A stretch of 64,000 nucleotides of DNA from Streptomyces sp. R28 (GCF_041052385.1 NZ_CP163439.1:992001-1056000), one strand, 5' to 3'; counted from the stretch's first letter, positions 8,749 to 17,959 are shown. Notes: a model not told the origin generated them from the letters alone. Program-made: numbers and translations.

Positions 8749-8787
8749 CGAGTCGACCGCTGGTCCCCGTGACGAATGGAGTCCGCC

Positions 8788-9867
8788 GTGAGTGCGCTCT
8801 TCGAGACCTACACCCTGCGCGATATGACGATCCCGAACCGGGTGTGGATGCCCCCGATGTGCCAGTACTCGGCCGCGCCGGACGGCCCCGACATGGGCGC
8901 CCCCAACGACTGGCACTTCGCGCACTACGCGGCCCGTGCGGCCGGCGGCACGGGGCTGATCATCGTCGAGGCCACGGGGGTCAGCCCCGAGGGCCGGATC
9001 TCCCCGTACGACCTGGGCATCTGGAACGACACGCAGGTCGAGGCGTTCCGCCGGATCACGCGTTTCCTGGTGTCGCAGGGCACCGTGCCGGCGATCCAGC
9101 TGGCCCACGCCGGCCGCAAGGGCTCGACCGACCAGCCGTGGCGAGGCGGTGGGCCGGTGGGGCCGGACGCGCACGGGTGGCAGCCGGTCGCGCCGAGCGC
9201 GGTCGCGTTCGCCGACGGGCACCCGGTGCCGAGTGAGCTGACGGTCGCCGAGATCCAGGAGATCGTGGGTCAGTTCGCGGACGCCGCGCGCCGGGCCCTC
9301 GCCGCCGGATTCGAGGTCGCTGAGATCCACGGCGCCCACGGCTATCTGATCAACGAGTTCCTCTCCCCGTACTCCAACCACCGCACCGACGAGTACGGCG
9401 GCTCGTACGAGAACCGCACGCGTTTCGCGCTCCAGGTCGTGGACGCCGTACGGGAGGTGTGGCCGGACGACAAGCCGCTGTTCTTCCGCATCTCGGCGAC
9501 CGACTGGCTGGACGAGGACGGCTGGACCGCCGACGACACGGTCCGCTTCGCCGCCGACCTCCAGGCCCACGGCATCGACCTGCTCGACGTCTCCACCGGC
9601 GGCAACGCCTCCGGTGCCCGCATCCCTGTCGGTCCCGGCTACCAGGTGCCGTTCGCCGCTCGGGTGAAGGCCGAGACCTCGCTGCCGGTCGCCGCGGTGG
9701 GGCTGATCACCGACGCCGAACAGGCCGAGAAGATCGTCGCGAACGGCGAGGCGGACGCCGTCCTGCTCGGCCGCGAGCTGCTGCGCAGCCCGTCGTGGGC
9801 GCGGCATGCGGCACGGGAGCTGGGCGGGGACGTGCATGTGCCGGACCAGTACCACCGGTCCGTTTGA
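8788..9867 (+). CDS. Old yellow enzyme, NADH:flavin oxidoreductase (YqjM-like)
   Basis: A 359-residue FMN-dependent TIM-barrel oxidoreductase, expected to reduce electrophilic alkenes, quinones or nitro compounds with NAD(P)H. Family markers: MPPMCQYS at the N terminus, QLAHAGRKGS, the HGAHGYLINEFLSP signature followed by NHRTDEYGGSYENR, and the C-terminal phosphate-binding region ADAVLLGRELLRSP. GTG at 8788 is preferred to ATG 8776 because TGGAG precedes it at proper distance. Control by the divergent ArsR-type repressor is indicated by the twin operators. A run of ten C follows the stop. Confidence 0.92.
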   Translation: MSALFETYTLRDMTIPNRVWMPPMCQYSAAPDGPDMGAPNDWHFAHYAARAAGGTGLIIVEATGVSPEGRISPYDLGIWNDTQVEAFRRITRFLVSQGTVPAIQLAHAGRKGSTDQPWRGGGPVGPDAHGWQPVAPSAVAFADGHPVPSELTVAEIQEIVGQFADAARRALAAGFEVAEIHGAHGYLINEFLSPYSNHRTDEYGGSYENRTRFALQVVDAVREVWPDDKPLFFRISATDWLDEDGWTADDTVRFAADLQAHGIDLLDVSTGGNASGARIPVGPGYQVPFAARVKAETSLPVAAVGLITDAEQAEKIVANGEADAVLLGRELLRSPSWARHAARELGGDVHVPDQYHRSV

Positions 9868-9909
9868 CCGCCCCCCCCCCGGTTGGCACACCCGCCTCGG
9901 CCGGCCGGA

Positions 9910-12900
9910 TCATCCCGTGGGCAGATACCGCAGAACGGCCCGTTCCAGGTACGGCACGGCGCGCTGGCCGGCCACCGCGAGCGCGATGGACGCGGCGACG
10001 CCCGTCCAGGCGACCGGCCCCAGCGGTGTGCAGCCGAAGAGGTGACTGAGGCCTGGCGTCTCGACCAGCACGAAGAGCGCGGCCGCGGAGCCGAGGGCGG
10101 TGACGCGGACGAGCGGGCTGCCCCGGCGGGCGGCCAGGGTCTGCGCGAGCTGCGTGCCGACCACCGCGCACAGGGCCATCGTGGTGGAGCGGCGGGCCGT
10201 GCCCGGGGTGAAGCGGCCGACCAGCCAGGCGGACGTCGCGCCGAGTGTGGTGGTCAGGGCGCGGTGCCGGATCTTGCTGATCAGAGGGGCGCCGAGGAGG
10301 GAAGTGCCGAGGGGCTCGGTGCCTTCGGGGGCGAGGGGGTCGCCGTGGCCGGCCTGGCCGTCGGCCGATACCGCCGACTCCGCGCCCCCGGCCTCCGCCT
10401 CCTTCGGCGTCACCGCCACCGCCATGGCCGGGAACAGGTCCGTGAACAGGTTGACCAGCAGCATCTGGCGGGTGGACAGGGGCGACGCGCCCGACAGGAG
10501 GGTGCCGAGGAGGCCGAAGCCGACCTCGCCGGCGTTGCCGCCGATCAGGATGGCGATGGCGTCGGCGACGCTGTGCCACAGGGCCCGCCCTTCGGCGACG
10601 GCCTCGATGAGGACCGTGAGGTCGGCGTCGGTGAGGACCAGGTCGGCCGCGTTGCGGGCGGCCGCGGAGCCCCGGGCGCTGATGCCGACGCCGATGTCGG
10701 CGGCGCGGATGGCCGCGGCGTCGTTGGCTCCGTCGCCGACCATGCCGACCACCCGGTCGGCGTCCCGGAGCGCCTCGATGACCTGGAGTTTCTGCTCGGG
10801 CGCGACCCGGGCCACGACACCCATGTCACGCAGCATCCGGGCGCGTTCCTCCCGGTCCGCGGAGGCCAGCTCATCACCCGTGACGACCCCGGTGTCCTCG
10901 GGCCAGCCCAGTTCCGCGGCGATCGCGCGGGCGGTCTGCGGGTGGTCGCCGGTCAGCATGACGGGGCGTACGCCCGCCTTGCGCAGTCCCTCGACGAGGG
11001 CCGTGGATGTGTCGCGCGGGACGTCGGCGAGGGCCAGCAGACCGGTGAACTCCAGCTCCGCCAGGGGCTGTTCCAGGACCTGCGCCGCCTCGTCCGCCGC
11101 GTCCAGGGGGCGCCGGGCCACCGCCAGGACGCGCAGTCCGTCGCCGGCCAGCCGCTGCGCCGTCTCCGAGGCCGACGACGGCAGGTCGGCGCAGGCGGGC
11201 AGCACCGTCTCGGGGGCGCCCTTGACCACGAGTACGGGGGTGTCGTCCTCGGCCCGGCCGACGGCGGCGGCGTAACCGCGGCCGGCCTCGAAGGGCAGGC
11301 CCTCGGTCTGGGTCCACTGCGGGTCGTGGCCCGCGGCGTCCAGGACGGCCTCGTCGGTGGCGTGCACGGGCCGGTCGGAGCCGCCGTTGAGCTGCGGGCA
11401 GGCGCGGGCCGCGACGCGCAAGGTGGCGTCGCCCTCGTCCGGCTTGCGGACCGTGCCGTCGGCGTCGGTCACGCGCACCAGGCGCAGCCGGTTCTCGGTG
11501 AGGGTGCCGGTCTTGTCGAAGCAGATGGTGTCCATCCGGCCGAGCGCCTCCAGGGTGCGCGGCGCCCGGACGAGGACTCCACGGTGGCTCAGCCGGCGGG
11601 CGGCCGCGAGCTGCGCCACGGTCGCCACCAGCGGCAGCCCCTCGGGGACGGCGGCCACGGCCACCGCCACGCCGCCGCTCACCGCCCGGCGGATCGGCGT
11701 GCCGCGCAGCAGCGACAGAGCGGTCACCCCGGCGCCGCCCGCCAGGGTCAACGGCAGGGCCTTGTCGGTGAGTTCCCGCAGCCTGGCCTGGACTCCGGCG
11801 GACGGCGGCTTGCGGGAGGCGAGGGCCACGGCCCGGGCGGCCTCCGTCCGGTCCCCGGTGTCCACCACGACGGCCCGGGCGTGCCCGGCCACCACGGTCG
11901 TCCCCTCGAACACCATGCAGCGGCGGTCCGGCACGGCCGCGTCCGGCGTCGGGTCGGTCGCCTTGTCGGCGGCCAGGGACTCCCCGGTCAGCGCGGACTC
12001 GTCCACCTCCAGGCCGTCCTCCCACACCAGACGGGCATCGGCGGGCACCACGTCGTCCGCCCGGAGCTCGATCAGGTCGCCCGGCCGGAGCTTGGCGGCG
12101 TCCACGAGGTGCGGCTCGGGTTCCGGTTCCTCGGTCGTGACACGTGCCTTCTGCGTCTGCTTCGCCAGCAGCCCGGACAGCGCCCGCTCGGCCCGCATCC
12201 GCTGGACGCCGCCGACCAGCGCGTTCAGGTCGAGTGCGCCGACGACCAGCAGGGCGTCCACGACGGAGCCGAGGATCGCCTCGGCGGCCGAGCCCACGGC
12301 CAACACCGGGGTGAGGGGGTCGTCGAGTTCGCCGCGAACGGCCCGGGCGAGCCGCAGCGGCCCGCTCACCGGCGCGAACACGCGCTGCCTGCCCATCGTG
12401 CGGATCGTCTTGCGCGCACGGCCGGTGGCCTGCTCGGCCACGGTCTGTTCGGGGCCCTGTTCGTGTTCCAGCCGGTCCCGGACCTCGGTGTGCTCCAGTT
12501 CGTGCCAGGCCACGCGCGGACGCGGGTGGGGGGCGCGGGCGAACGACACCCCGAGGGCGCTGCGCACGCCGGTCAGCAGGGCCCAGGCCGCGCTCACGTC
12601 GACCGGGGTGTGCCGCAGTCCGGGCCAGGGCGTGGGGCGGCCACGCCGGGACTTGCCGATGGCCACCAGCAGCCCGGACAGAGCGGCACCGGACCGGGCC
12701 AGGGTCTGCGACCTGCGGCCGACGCCGCGCGCGGCCGGTACCGCCCGCAGCAGCCGCCACACATCGGCCGGCCCGTGCAGGGCGAGTACGTCCGCGCCCC
12801 AGACGACGGTCCCGTCCTGGTCGGTGAGGGCGACGGCCACATCACCGGCGAGCAGCCCGGCGAGTACGTCCTCGTCGTCCGGCCCCGGCCGGGCGACCGT

Positions 12901-14259
12901 GACGACCACGCCGTGGTCCTGTCCGCGCAGCCCCCTCACCACATCGCTCAGCGACCGCTCGTCGCGCACCACCTGGTCGGCGAGGCTGGTGAAATCGGCC
13001 AGGGCGGGGTCCTCCACCATCACGACCCGCAGGCCCGCGCGCCGTGCCGCGTCCAGCACGTCCTCGGTCCACGGGTCCGCGCCCGCGCCGGGAGTGCGCA
13101 GCGCGCTCGGATGCAGGACGACCGTGTCGGCCATCTCCAGCTGCCGCAGCCGCTCGGTGTCGCGCACCAGGACGCCCGTGCGGGACAGCGCGGAGCTCAG
13201 TACGGCGTGGAAGGCGGCGGGCCCGTAGCGCGCGGCCTTGGGAGAGCCGGCGAGCACCGCCTCCGCCGCCTCGGTGCCGTCGTGCTTGACCAGCAGCGTG
13301 GCCAGCGCGCCCACCAGGCTCCCGGTCTCGGCGTGCGCGGCGTACTCCTGGGCCGGGGAGGTGCGCAGGGGCGGGCGCGCGCGGTGGTCCCCGGCCACGC
13401 TGCCCCGCTCCGGCGCACAGACCTCGTCGTGGACCCTGTCGAACGCCGCCACCCGAGCCACCGTCTCCGCCAGCTGGAGCGCGCGCAGCGCACTGTCGAG
13501 CATCAGGGCGGTAGGGGTCCGGCCGACACCGTGGGCGGCCGCGTTCGCGGCGGCGAGCACCAGGTCCATGCGCGAGCGGCCGAGCCTGGCGCGCAGCCAG
13601 CCGCGGAAGCGCGGGTTCTCCCGCGCCAGCGTCACCAGCGCGGTCACCGCCCGCGGTGAGGACGGCAGGCGCAGGCCGTATCCGAGGAACGCGGTCGCGA
13701 TGCCGATCCCGTCGACGGCGAGCGTCGCGGCGGCGGCCCGTACTCCGGCGGGGTCGGCCGGGTGCACGATGTCGTCCACCGCCTCGTCCGTCTGGGCCAG
13801 ACCGTGCCGGGCCGCGATCTCGGACGCCTTCTCCACCACGCGATCGCTGACCGAGTCCTCGACGGCGGTCACCACCAGCCTGCTCAGTCCGCCGTCCCAG
13901 TACGCGAGGGCCACGTCGGGGCGCTCCGCCAGCGCCGCGGCGACCCGGTGCGCCACGCGCTCCGTCCCGCCCGCCCGCCGTACGCGGTCCGGCTCCTCGG
14001 GCCGCAGCGCGAGGTGGGTCCGGGTGCCGGACCGCCAGGGGTGCGGGCGGCCGGGCAGCGTGTTGCGGGCGACCCGCGCGACACGCGCCGCGGAGTCCAC
14101 GCCCCGTACGCCGGCCCGTGCCGTCCCTGCCACGGCCCCCGCTGCGGCTCCCACCGCGGGGGCGGCGCCCCTGGCGAGCAGCCGGGGCCCGGCCGCGACC
14201 AGTCCGGCCGCGGTGGCCGCCGGACGTGTGACGGTGCGTGTGAGGAGTCCCAGTACCAT
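9910..14259 (-). CDS. Giant cation-transporting P-type ATPase (CtpI-like)
   Basis: A 1449-residue P-type ATPase. The core is complete: actuator TGES, PEGLPL in membrane helix 4, phosphorylation site DKTGTLT with Asp915, and hinge GDGAND, followed by C-terminal membrane helices. PEGLPL and the C-terminal helix set are like P2 cation pumps rather than heavy-metal P1B pumps. The core begins only around residue 640; the N-terminal 640 residues include Ala/Gly-rich and two-domain-like segments without CxxC metal sites. Mycobacterial CtpI has a comparable architecture. Ion specificity is unknown. GAGGGTGA precedes the ATG. Confidence 0.9.
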   Translation of the reverse strand: MVLGLLTRTVTRPAATAAGLVAAGPRLLARGAAPAVGAAAGAVAGTARAGVRGVDSAARVARVARNTLPGRPHPWRSGTRTHLALRPEEPDRVRRAGGTERVAHRVAAALAERPDVALAYWDGGLSRLVVTAVEDSVSDRVVEKASEIAARHGLAQTDEAVDDIVHPADPAGVRAAAATLAVDGIGIATAFLGYGLRLPSSPRAVTALVTLARENPRFRGWLRARLGRSRMDLVLAAANAAAHGVGRTPTALMLDSALRALQLAETVARVAAFDRVHDEVCAPERGSVAGDHRARPPLRTSPAQEYAAHAETGSLVGALATLLVKHDGTEAAEAVLAGSPKAARYGPAAFHAVLSSALSRTGVLVRDTERLRQLEMADTVVLHPSALRTPGAGADPWTEDVLDAARRAGLRVVMVEDPALADFTSLADQVVRDERSLSDVVRGLRGQDHGVVVTVARPGPDDEDVLAGLLAGDVAVALTDQDGTVVWGADVLALHGPADVWRLLRAVPAARGVGRRSQTLARSGAALSGLLVAIGKSRRGRPTPWPGLRHTPVDVSAAWALLTGVRSALGVSFARAPHPRPRVAWHELEHTEVRDRLEHEQGPEQTVAEQATGRARKTIRTMGRQRVFAPVSGPLRLARAVRGELDDPLTPVLAVGSAAEAILGSVVDALLVVGALDLNALVGGVQRMRAERALSGLLAKQTQKARVTTEEPEPEPHLVDAAKLRPGDLIELRADDVVPADARLVWEDGLEVDESALTGESLAADKATDPTPDAAVPDRRCMVFEGTTVVAGHARAVVVDTGDRTEAARAVALASRKPPSAGVQARLRELTDKALPLTLAGGAGVTALSLLRGTPIRRAVSGGVAVAVAAVPEGLPLVATVAQLAAARRLSHRGVLVRAPRTLEALGRMDTICFDKTGTLTENRLRLVRVTDADGTVRKPDEGDATLRVAARACPQLNGGSDRPVHATDEAVLDAAGHDPQWTQTEGLPFEAGRGYAAAVGRAEDDTPVLVVKGAPETVLPACADLPSSASETAQRLAGDGLRVLAVARRPLDAADEAAQVLEQPLAELEFTGLLALADVPRDTSTALVEGLRKAGVRPVMLTGDHPQTARAIAAELGWPEDTGVVTGDELASADREERARMLRDMGVVARVAPEQKLQVIEALRDADRVVGMVGDGANDAAAIRAADIGVGISARGSAAARNAADLVLTDADLTVLIEAVAEGRALWHSVADAIAILIGGNAGEVGFGLLGTLLSGASPLSTRQMLLVNLFTDLFPAMAVAVTPKEAEAGGAESAVSADGQAGHGDPLAPEGTEPLGTSLLGAPLISKIRHRALTTTLGATSAWLVGRFTPGTARRSTTMALCAVVGTQLAQTLAARRGSPLVRVTALGSAAALFVLVETPGLSHLFGCTPLGPVAWTGVAASIALAVAGQRAVPYLERAVLRYLPTG

Positions 14260-14338
14260 CGCTCACCCTCAGCCGGTCGTGCTGTGACATCGCCTTTCGT
14301 GGGGCCCGGGTTCCCGCAAAACGGCATGTCATCCGCCT

Positions 14339-14373
14339 GCGGGCGCCCCGGCATACCGTGCCGGGGCGCCCGC
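14339..14373. terminator. Strong hairpin upstream of the P-type ATPase
   Basis: A perfect 15-bp inverted repeat with a 5-base loop (TACCG); the left arm begins GCGGGCGCCCC. It lies between the esterase stop and the ATPase start, both on the minus strand, and probably acts with the hairpin at 14405 to insulate the ATPase gene. Confidence 0.6.
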
Positions 14374-14404
14374 GGCGGAGGCTGAGCGCGTGGGGCGGGC
14401 GGAT

Positions 14405-14444
14405 CTCTGTGGGGCCGGAGGCTCTCGCCCCCGGCCCCACAGAG
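14405..14444 (-). terminator. Terminator hairpin just after the esterase gene
   Basis: A perfect 14-bp stem (left arm begins CTCTGTGGGG) with a 12-base loop, starting 12 bases past the esterase stop codon. No U-run, as usual in Streptomyces. Confidence 0.7.
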
Positions 14445-14455
14445 GTGCGCCTAGG

Positions 14456-15787
14456 TCAACCTGCCGTGCAGGCCGTGCCGTTGAGCGTGAAGGCGCCCGG
14501 CGCCGCGCTGTTGCCGGTGTGGTTCGCCTGGTATCCGATGCTGATGCTCGCCCCTGGCGCGAGCGCCGCGTTGTACGAGGCGCTGGTCGCCGTCACCGCG
14601 CCGGAGGCCGGGGTGTAGGTGGCTCCCCAGCCGTTGGTGATCGCCTGGCCGGCGGGCAGGGTGAAGCCGAGCTGCCAGCCGCTGATCGCCGTCGTGCTCG
14701 TGTTGGTGATCGTCACGGAGGCGGTCAGGCCCGTGTTCCAGGCATTGGTGGTGGCGCTCACCTTGCACGCGCCGGGCTGGGGCTGGGGCTGCGGTGCGGG
14801 GCCGCCGCTGTCGAGGCCGAAGAAGGTCAGCACCCGGGTCGCCATGCCGGAGCTGTACAGGTTGTGGCCGACGCCCTGGAGACTGATCGCCTCGACGGGG
14901 GCCCGGTCACCGGTGCCGCCGTAGCGGGTGCGGGTCCAGCCGGACTGGGGCGTGTCCGTGGCGGCCGGGGTCTGGCTGACGCCCTGGACGTTCGTCCACT
15001 GCTTGATCATCTCCCCGAAGTTCGGGTAGCGCAGGACATCGTCCGCGGTGCCGTGCCACAGCTGCATGCGCGGCCGGGGGCCGGTGTAGCCCGGGTAGGC
15101 GCCCCGGACCAGGTTCCCCCACTCCTGCGGGGTGTGGGTCACGGTGCCGTTCGCGCAGGCGCTGTTCCACTCGGAGCCGTCGGTGGTGGCGAAGCAGCCG
15201 AAGGGGACGCCCGAGAAGGCGGCGCCCGCGGCGAACACGTCGGGGTAGTCGCCGAGCAGGACGTTGGTCATCATCGCGCCGGAGGAGATGCCGGTGGCGA
15301 AGACGCGGCTGGTGTCGGCGTCGTAGGTGCGGGTGACCCAGTCGACCATGGACTTGATGCCGACGGGGTCGCTGCCGCCGCCGCGCTTGAGCGCCTGCGG
15401 CGAGGAGACGTCGAAGCACTTGCTGCTGCGGGTGACGGACGGATAGAGCACGATGAAGCCGTACTGGTCGGCGAGCGTGTCGTACTCGGTCCCGTTGTAC
15501 ATGTCAGGGCCGGAGCCGGTGCACCAGTGCACGGCCACCAGGACCGCCGGGTTGGCGGTGACGTTGCCCGGCACGTACACGTACATCCGCAGGTTGCTGG
15601 GGTTGGTGCCGAAGTCGGTGACCTCGGTGAGCGTCGCGGCGGGGACCACGTCGGCGGCCTCGGTGCGGGCGGCGGCCGCGGGGGCGGTGACGAGCAGGGC
15701 CGCGAGCAGCGACAGGAGCGCTGCGAAGACGGCGGCGAATGGCGCGCGGAGCGGCCTTCTCGCGGTGGTGCCGGTGGGGGTGGGCAC
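14456..15787 (-). CDS. Secreted CE1/PHB-depolymerase-type esterase with CBM2
   Basis: A 443-residue secreted esterase of the CE1/PHB depolymerase type, likely an acetyl xylan or feruloyl esterase. Order: signal peptide (RR, long hydrophobic run, AAA), alpha/beta-hydrolase domain with GISSGAMM (nucleophile Ser168) and a C-terminal GVGHNLY His, a Pro-Gln linker (PQPQPQPG), and a C-terminal cellulose-binding CBM2 of about 100 residues bounded by two Cys. GTG 15787 is chosen with AGAAGG upstream. The reading frame stays open upstream into the remains of the GH62 gene, with no stop between. Context supports hemicellulose breakdown. Confidence 0.88.
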   Translation of the reverse strand: MPTPTGTTARRPLRAPFAAVFAALLSLLAALLVTAPAAAARTEAADVVPAATLTEVTDFGTNPSNLRMYVYVPGNVTANPAVLVAVHWCTGSGPDMYNGTEYDTLADQYGFIVLYPSVTRSSKCFDVSSPQALKRGGGSDPVGIKSMVDWVTRTYDADTSRVFATGISSGAMMTNVLLGDYPDVFAAGAAFSGVPFGCFATTDGSEWNSACANGTVTHTPQEWGNLVRGAYPGYTGPRPRMQLWHGTADDVLRYPNFGEMIKQWTNVQGVSQTPAATDTPQSGWTRTRYGGTGDRAPVEAISLQGVGHNLYSSGMATRVLTFFGLDSGGPAPQPQPQPGACKVSATTNAWNTGLTASVTITNTSTTAISGWQLGFTLPAGQAITNGWGATYTPASGAVTATSASYNAALAPGASISIGYQANHTGNSAAPGAFTLNGTACTAG

Positions 15788-15823
15788 GTCCTTGTCCCTT
15801 CTGGCGCTGTCGATAGCGGGTCG

Positions 15824-16658
15824 GCAGGAGATGTTCGTCCGGGTCAGCAGGCCGAGCCTCCAGGGGAGTTGGGAGTCATCTCGCCGTGACTGAAGTCCGT
15901 GGTCCACGCGGGCTGTCCCGGCCCGAAGGTCACGTGGGTGGACCGGATGAAGGGGTCGGCCTCGGTCTCCGCCGGCGGTTTCCACGCCGCGCACAGACTG
16001 CCCGCCGTCCAGGCCCGGAAGTGGCGCCGCCGGCCGGAGCCGGTCGCCGGCGCCTCGACGAGCATGAGGTACTTGCCGCTGCTGCCGGGGCGGTAGGCGT
16101 TGCTCCCCTCGAAGAGGTCGTTCTCGGTGACGATCGGCGGTTCGGCGTCGAAGAGGTTCCGCGGCGCGCCCCAACTTCCCGGATTCGCGGGATCGTTGGT
16201 GGTCGAGAAGGACAGCGGCCCGGTCTGGTGGGCCATGTACCACTTCTCCTGCGGGGCGAAGTAGAAGACCTGGGGAGCGGCGACGTTCCGGTTGCCGATG
16301 TCGGGGTTGGTGTCGAGGAACGTCTGGGGTGCTGCGGCCGCCTGGGACCAGGCGGTGAAGCTGATGTGGGCCAGGCTCCACCGTCCGGAGGTGTCGGCCG
16401 ACGTCATGTGGACTGCCAGCGGTTGTCGTACCGGAAGACCGTCGGGTCCTTGACGGAGACGATCGGGTGCCCCGCGTCCGGCTTGGACGCGATCAGCGGG
16501 CCACTGGAGGACCAGGTGAAGGAGCCGGGTAACGGGTCGGCCCGGTCCGCCACCAGGCCGCCGGTGGCAGCGCGGTCCGGGGATGCGGCCGCGGCGCCGA
16601 AGGCCGGCGGGATGAGCGCCAGCCCGCTGATCAACGTACGCCTATGGGGGGTCGGCAT
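15824..16658 (-). pseudogene. GH62 alpha-L-arabinofuranosidase, decayed
   Basis: Remains of a secreted GH62 arabinofuranosidase. Signal peptide and N-terminal catalytic segment (FTWSSSGPLIASKPDAGHP, SVKDPTVFRYDNRW) are in one frame and stop at 16404. The rest (SLAHISFTAWSQAA, APQVFYFAPQEKWYMAHQTG, EAPATGSGRR) continues in the next frame from 16407; restoring one G between 16412 and 16413 would join them. A second lesion near 15876 jumps from SHGEM to SQLPWRLGLLTRTN, losing roughly 25-30 residues and changing frame. After that the frame runs without a stop into the downstream esterase. ATG 16658 follows GAGAGGG. Two lesions suggest true decay, though the first alone could be an assembly error. 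Confidence 0.8.
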
Positions 16659-16719
16659 TGACTCGCCCTCTCGCAGGGAAAGCGTCCGGAAGAGCATCGT
16701 GGCATGGACACGCTCATCA

Positions 16720-16733
16720 TGGAAGCGCTCCCA
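16720..16733. promoter_or_regulatory. CebR-like operator upstream of GH62
   Basis: TGGAAGCGCTCCCA matches the known Streptomyces CebR box TGGGAGCGCTCCCA in 13 of 14 positions. It lies 62 bases before the GH62 start. CebR represses cellulose and xylan-related genes until cellobiose is present, so the GH62 gene was probably in that regulon. Confidence 0.6.
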
Positions 16734-16819
16734 CACCGGGCACGGAGAGAGCGCCGGGAGGGCACCGAGAGGGGCCCTTACCCCCCACCAGGGCTGACCG
16801 GATTCTTCTGCGCAAAGCG

Positions 16820-16848
16820 TTGACTAGAAAGCGCTTGCCCCCTACGTT
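16820..16848 (+). promoter_or_regulatory. Pectate lyase promoter with LacI-type operator
   Basis: TTGACT (16820-16825), a 17-base spacer and TACGTT (16843-16848) form a plausible promoter toward the pectate lyase genes. The spacer contains the palindrome AAGCGCTT (16829-16836), the core of LacI/GalR-family operators. Repression by a LacI-family sugar sensor encoded elsewhere is inferred. Confidence 0.5.
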
Positions 16849-16978
16849 CCGTTCAGCAGGCTGACCGAGCCGCACTGCCGCACCCCCACACAGCCACTCT
16901 GCCCGCGCGCGGCGTTCTGCATGACGCACATCGTTCAGGTACATGATCGAGCAAGTCCTCCCGAAGGGACGCACCCGC

Positions 16979-17959
16979 ATGCGCACTCTCCCCCCACGTG
17001 CACGCTCGCAAAGAACCGCGCTGGTGACGGGCGCCGCAGCCGCTCTCGCCGCCGCGGCCGTCCTCGTCCTGCCGCAGCCCGCCGGGGCGGCCGACACCTC
17101 GCCGGTCGGGTTCGGCGCCGGGACGACCGGTGGCGGCAGCGCCTCGGCGGTGACCGTCTCGACGCTGAGCGCCTTCAAGACGGCGGTGACCGGCAACACC
17201 GCCAAGGTCGTCCGGGTCAACGGCCTGATCTCGCTGAGCGGTCAGGTCGACGTCGGCTCCAACACCACGATCCTGGGCGCCGGTTCGTCGTCCGGGTTCA
17301 CCGGCGGCGGACTGCGACTGAAGAACGTCACCAACGTCGTCGTCCGCAACCTGAACATCAGCAAGCCGGTGGCGCCGTCCGACGGCATCACGGTCCAGGC
17401 GTCGACGAAGGTGTGGATCGACCACAACGCCTTCTCGGCCGACCGCGATCACGACAAGGACTACTACGACGGGCTGCTGGACATCAACCACGGCTCGGAC
17501 AGCGTCACGGTCTCCTGGAACACCTTCAAGGACCACTTCAAGGGCTCGCTCGTCGGTCACAGCGACAACAACGCGAGCGAGGACACCGGGCACTTGAAGG
17601 TGACGTACCACCACAACTACTTCAGCAACGTCTACTCCCGCATCCCCAGCCTGCGCTTCGGCACCGGGCACTTCTACAACAACTACGTGGCCGGCGCGGA
17701 CACCGCCTGCCACTCGCGCATGGGCGCCCAGATGCTCGTGGAGAACAACGTCTTCCGCGACACCAAGGTCGCCGTCACCACCAAGCGCAGCAGCGACGTG
17801 GACGGCTACGCCAATCTGCGGGGCAACGATCTCGGCGGAGCCGCGACCGAGATCTCCCGGGTCGGCACCTTCACCGCCCCGCCCTACAGCTACACCGCCG
17901 AGTCCGCGTCCACCGTCGTCGCCTCGGTGACGTCCGGCGCGGGCGCAGGAAAGATCTGA
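16979..17959 (+). CDS. Secreted pectate lyase, PL1 family
   Basis: A 326-residue secreted pectate lyase that cleaves polygalacturonate by beta-elimination. A long signal peptide (residues 1 to about 37, ending PAGAA) precedes a parallel beta-helix domain of family PL1. Typical segments: SDGITVQASTKVWIDHNAFS, DGLLDINHGSDSVTVSWN for calcium binding, KVTYHHNYFSN, and SRIPSLRFG, whose Arg is the catalytic-base region. ATG 16979 is chosen over ATG 16943 because AAGGGA lies 10 bases before it and the signal peptide then has a normal length. It forms an operon with the PL3 gene 31 bp downstream. Confidence 0.92.
   Translation: MRTLPPRARSQRTALVTGAAAALAAAAVLVLPQPAGAADTSPVGFGAGTTGGGSASAVTVSTLSAFKTAVTGNTAKVVRVNGLISLSGQVDVGSNTTILGAGSSSGFTGGGLRLKNVTNVVVRNLNISKPVAPSDGITVQASTKVWIDHNAFSADRDHDKDYYDGLLDINHGSDSVTVSWNTFKDHFKGSLVGHSDNNASEDTGHLKVTYHHNYFSNVYSRIPSLRFGTGHFYNNYVAGADTACHSRMGAQMLVENNVFRDTKVAVTTKRSSDVDGYANLRGNDLGGAATEISRVGTFTAPPYSYTAESASTVVASVTSGAGAGKI

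Noticed and set aside
9868-9880. Run of ten C after the oxidoreductase gene as a phase-variable tract
   Set aside because: It lies after the stop codon between convergent genes, so slippage would change no protein or promoter.
9910-14259. Long plus-strand open frame of over 1200 codons (9883-13659) opposite the P-type ATPase
   Set aside because: It is the GC-rich antisense shadow of the ATPase gene: composition is Arg/Gly/Ala/His-biased with no domain, and the minus-strand protein has all P-type motifs.
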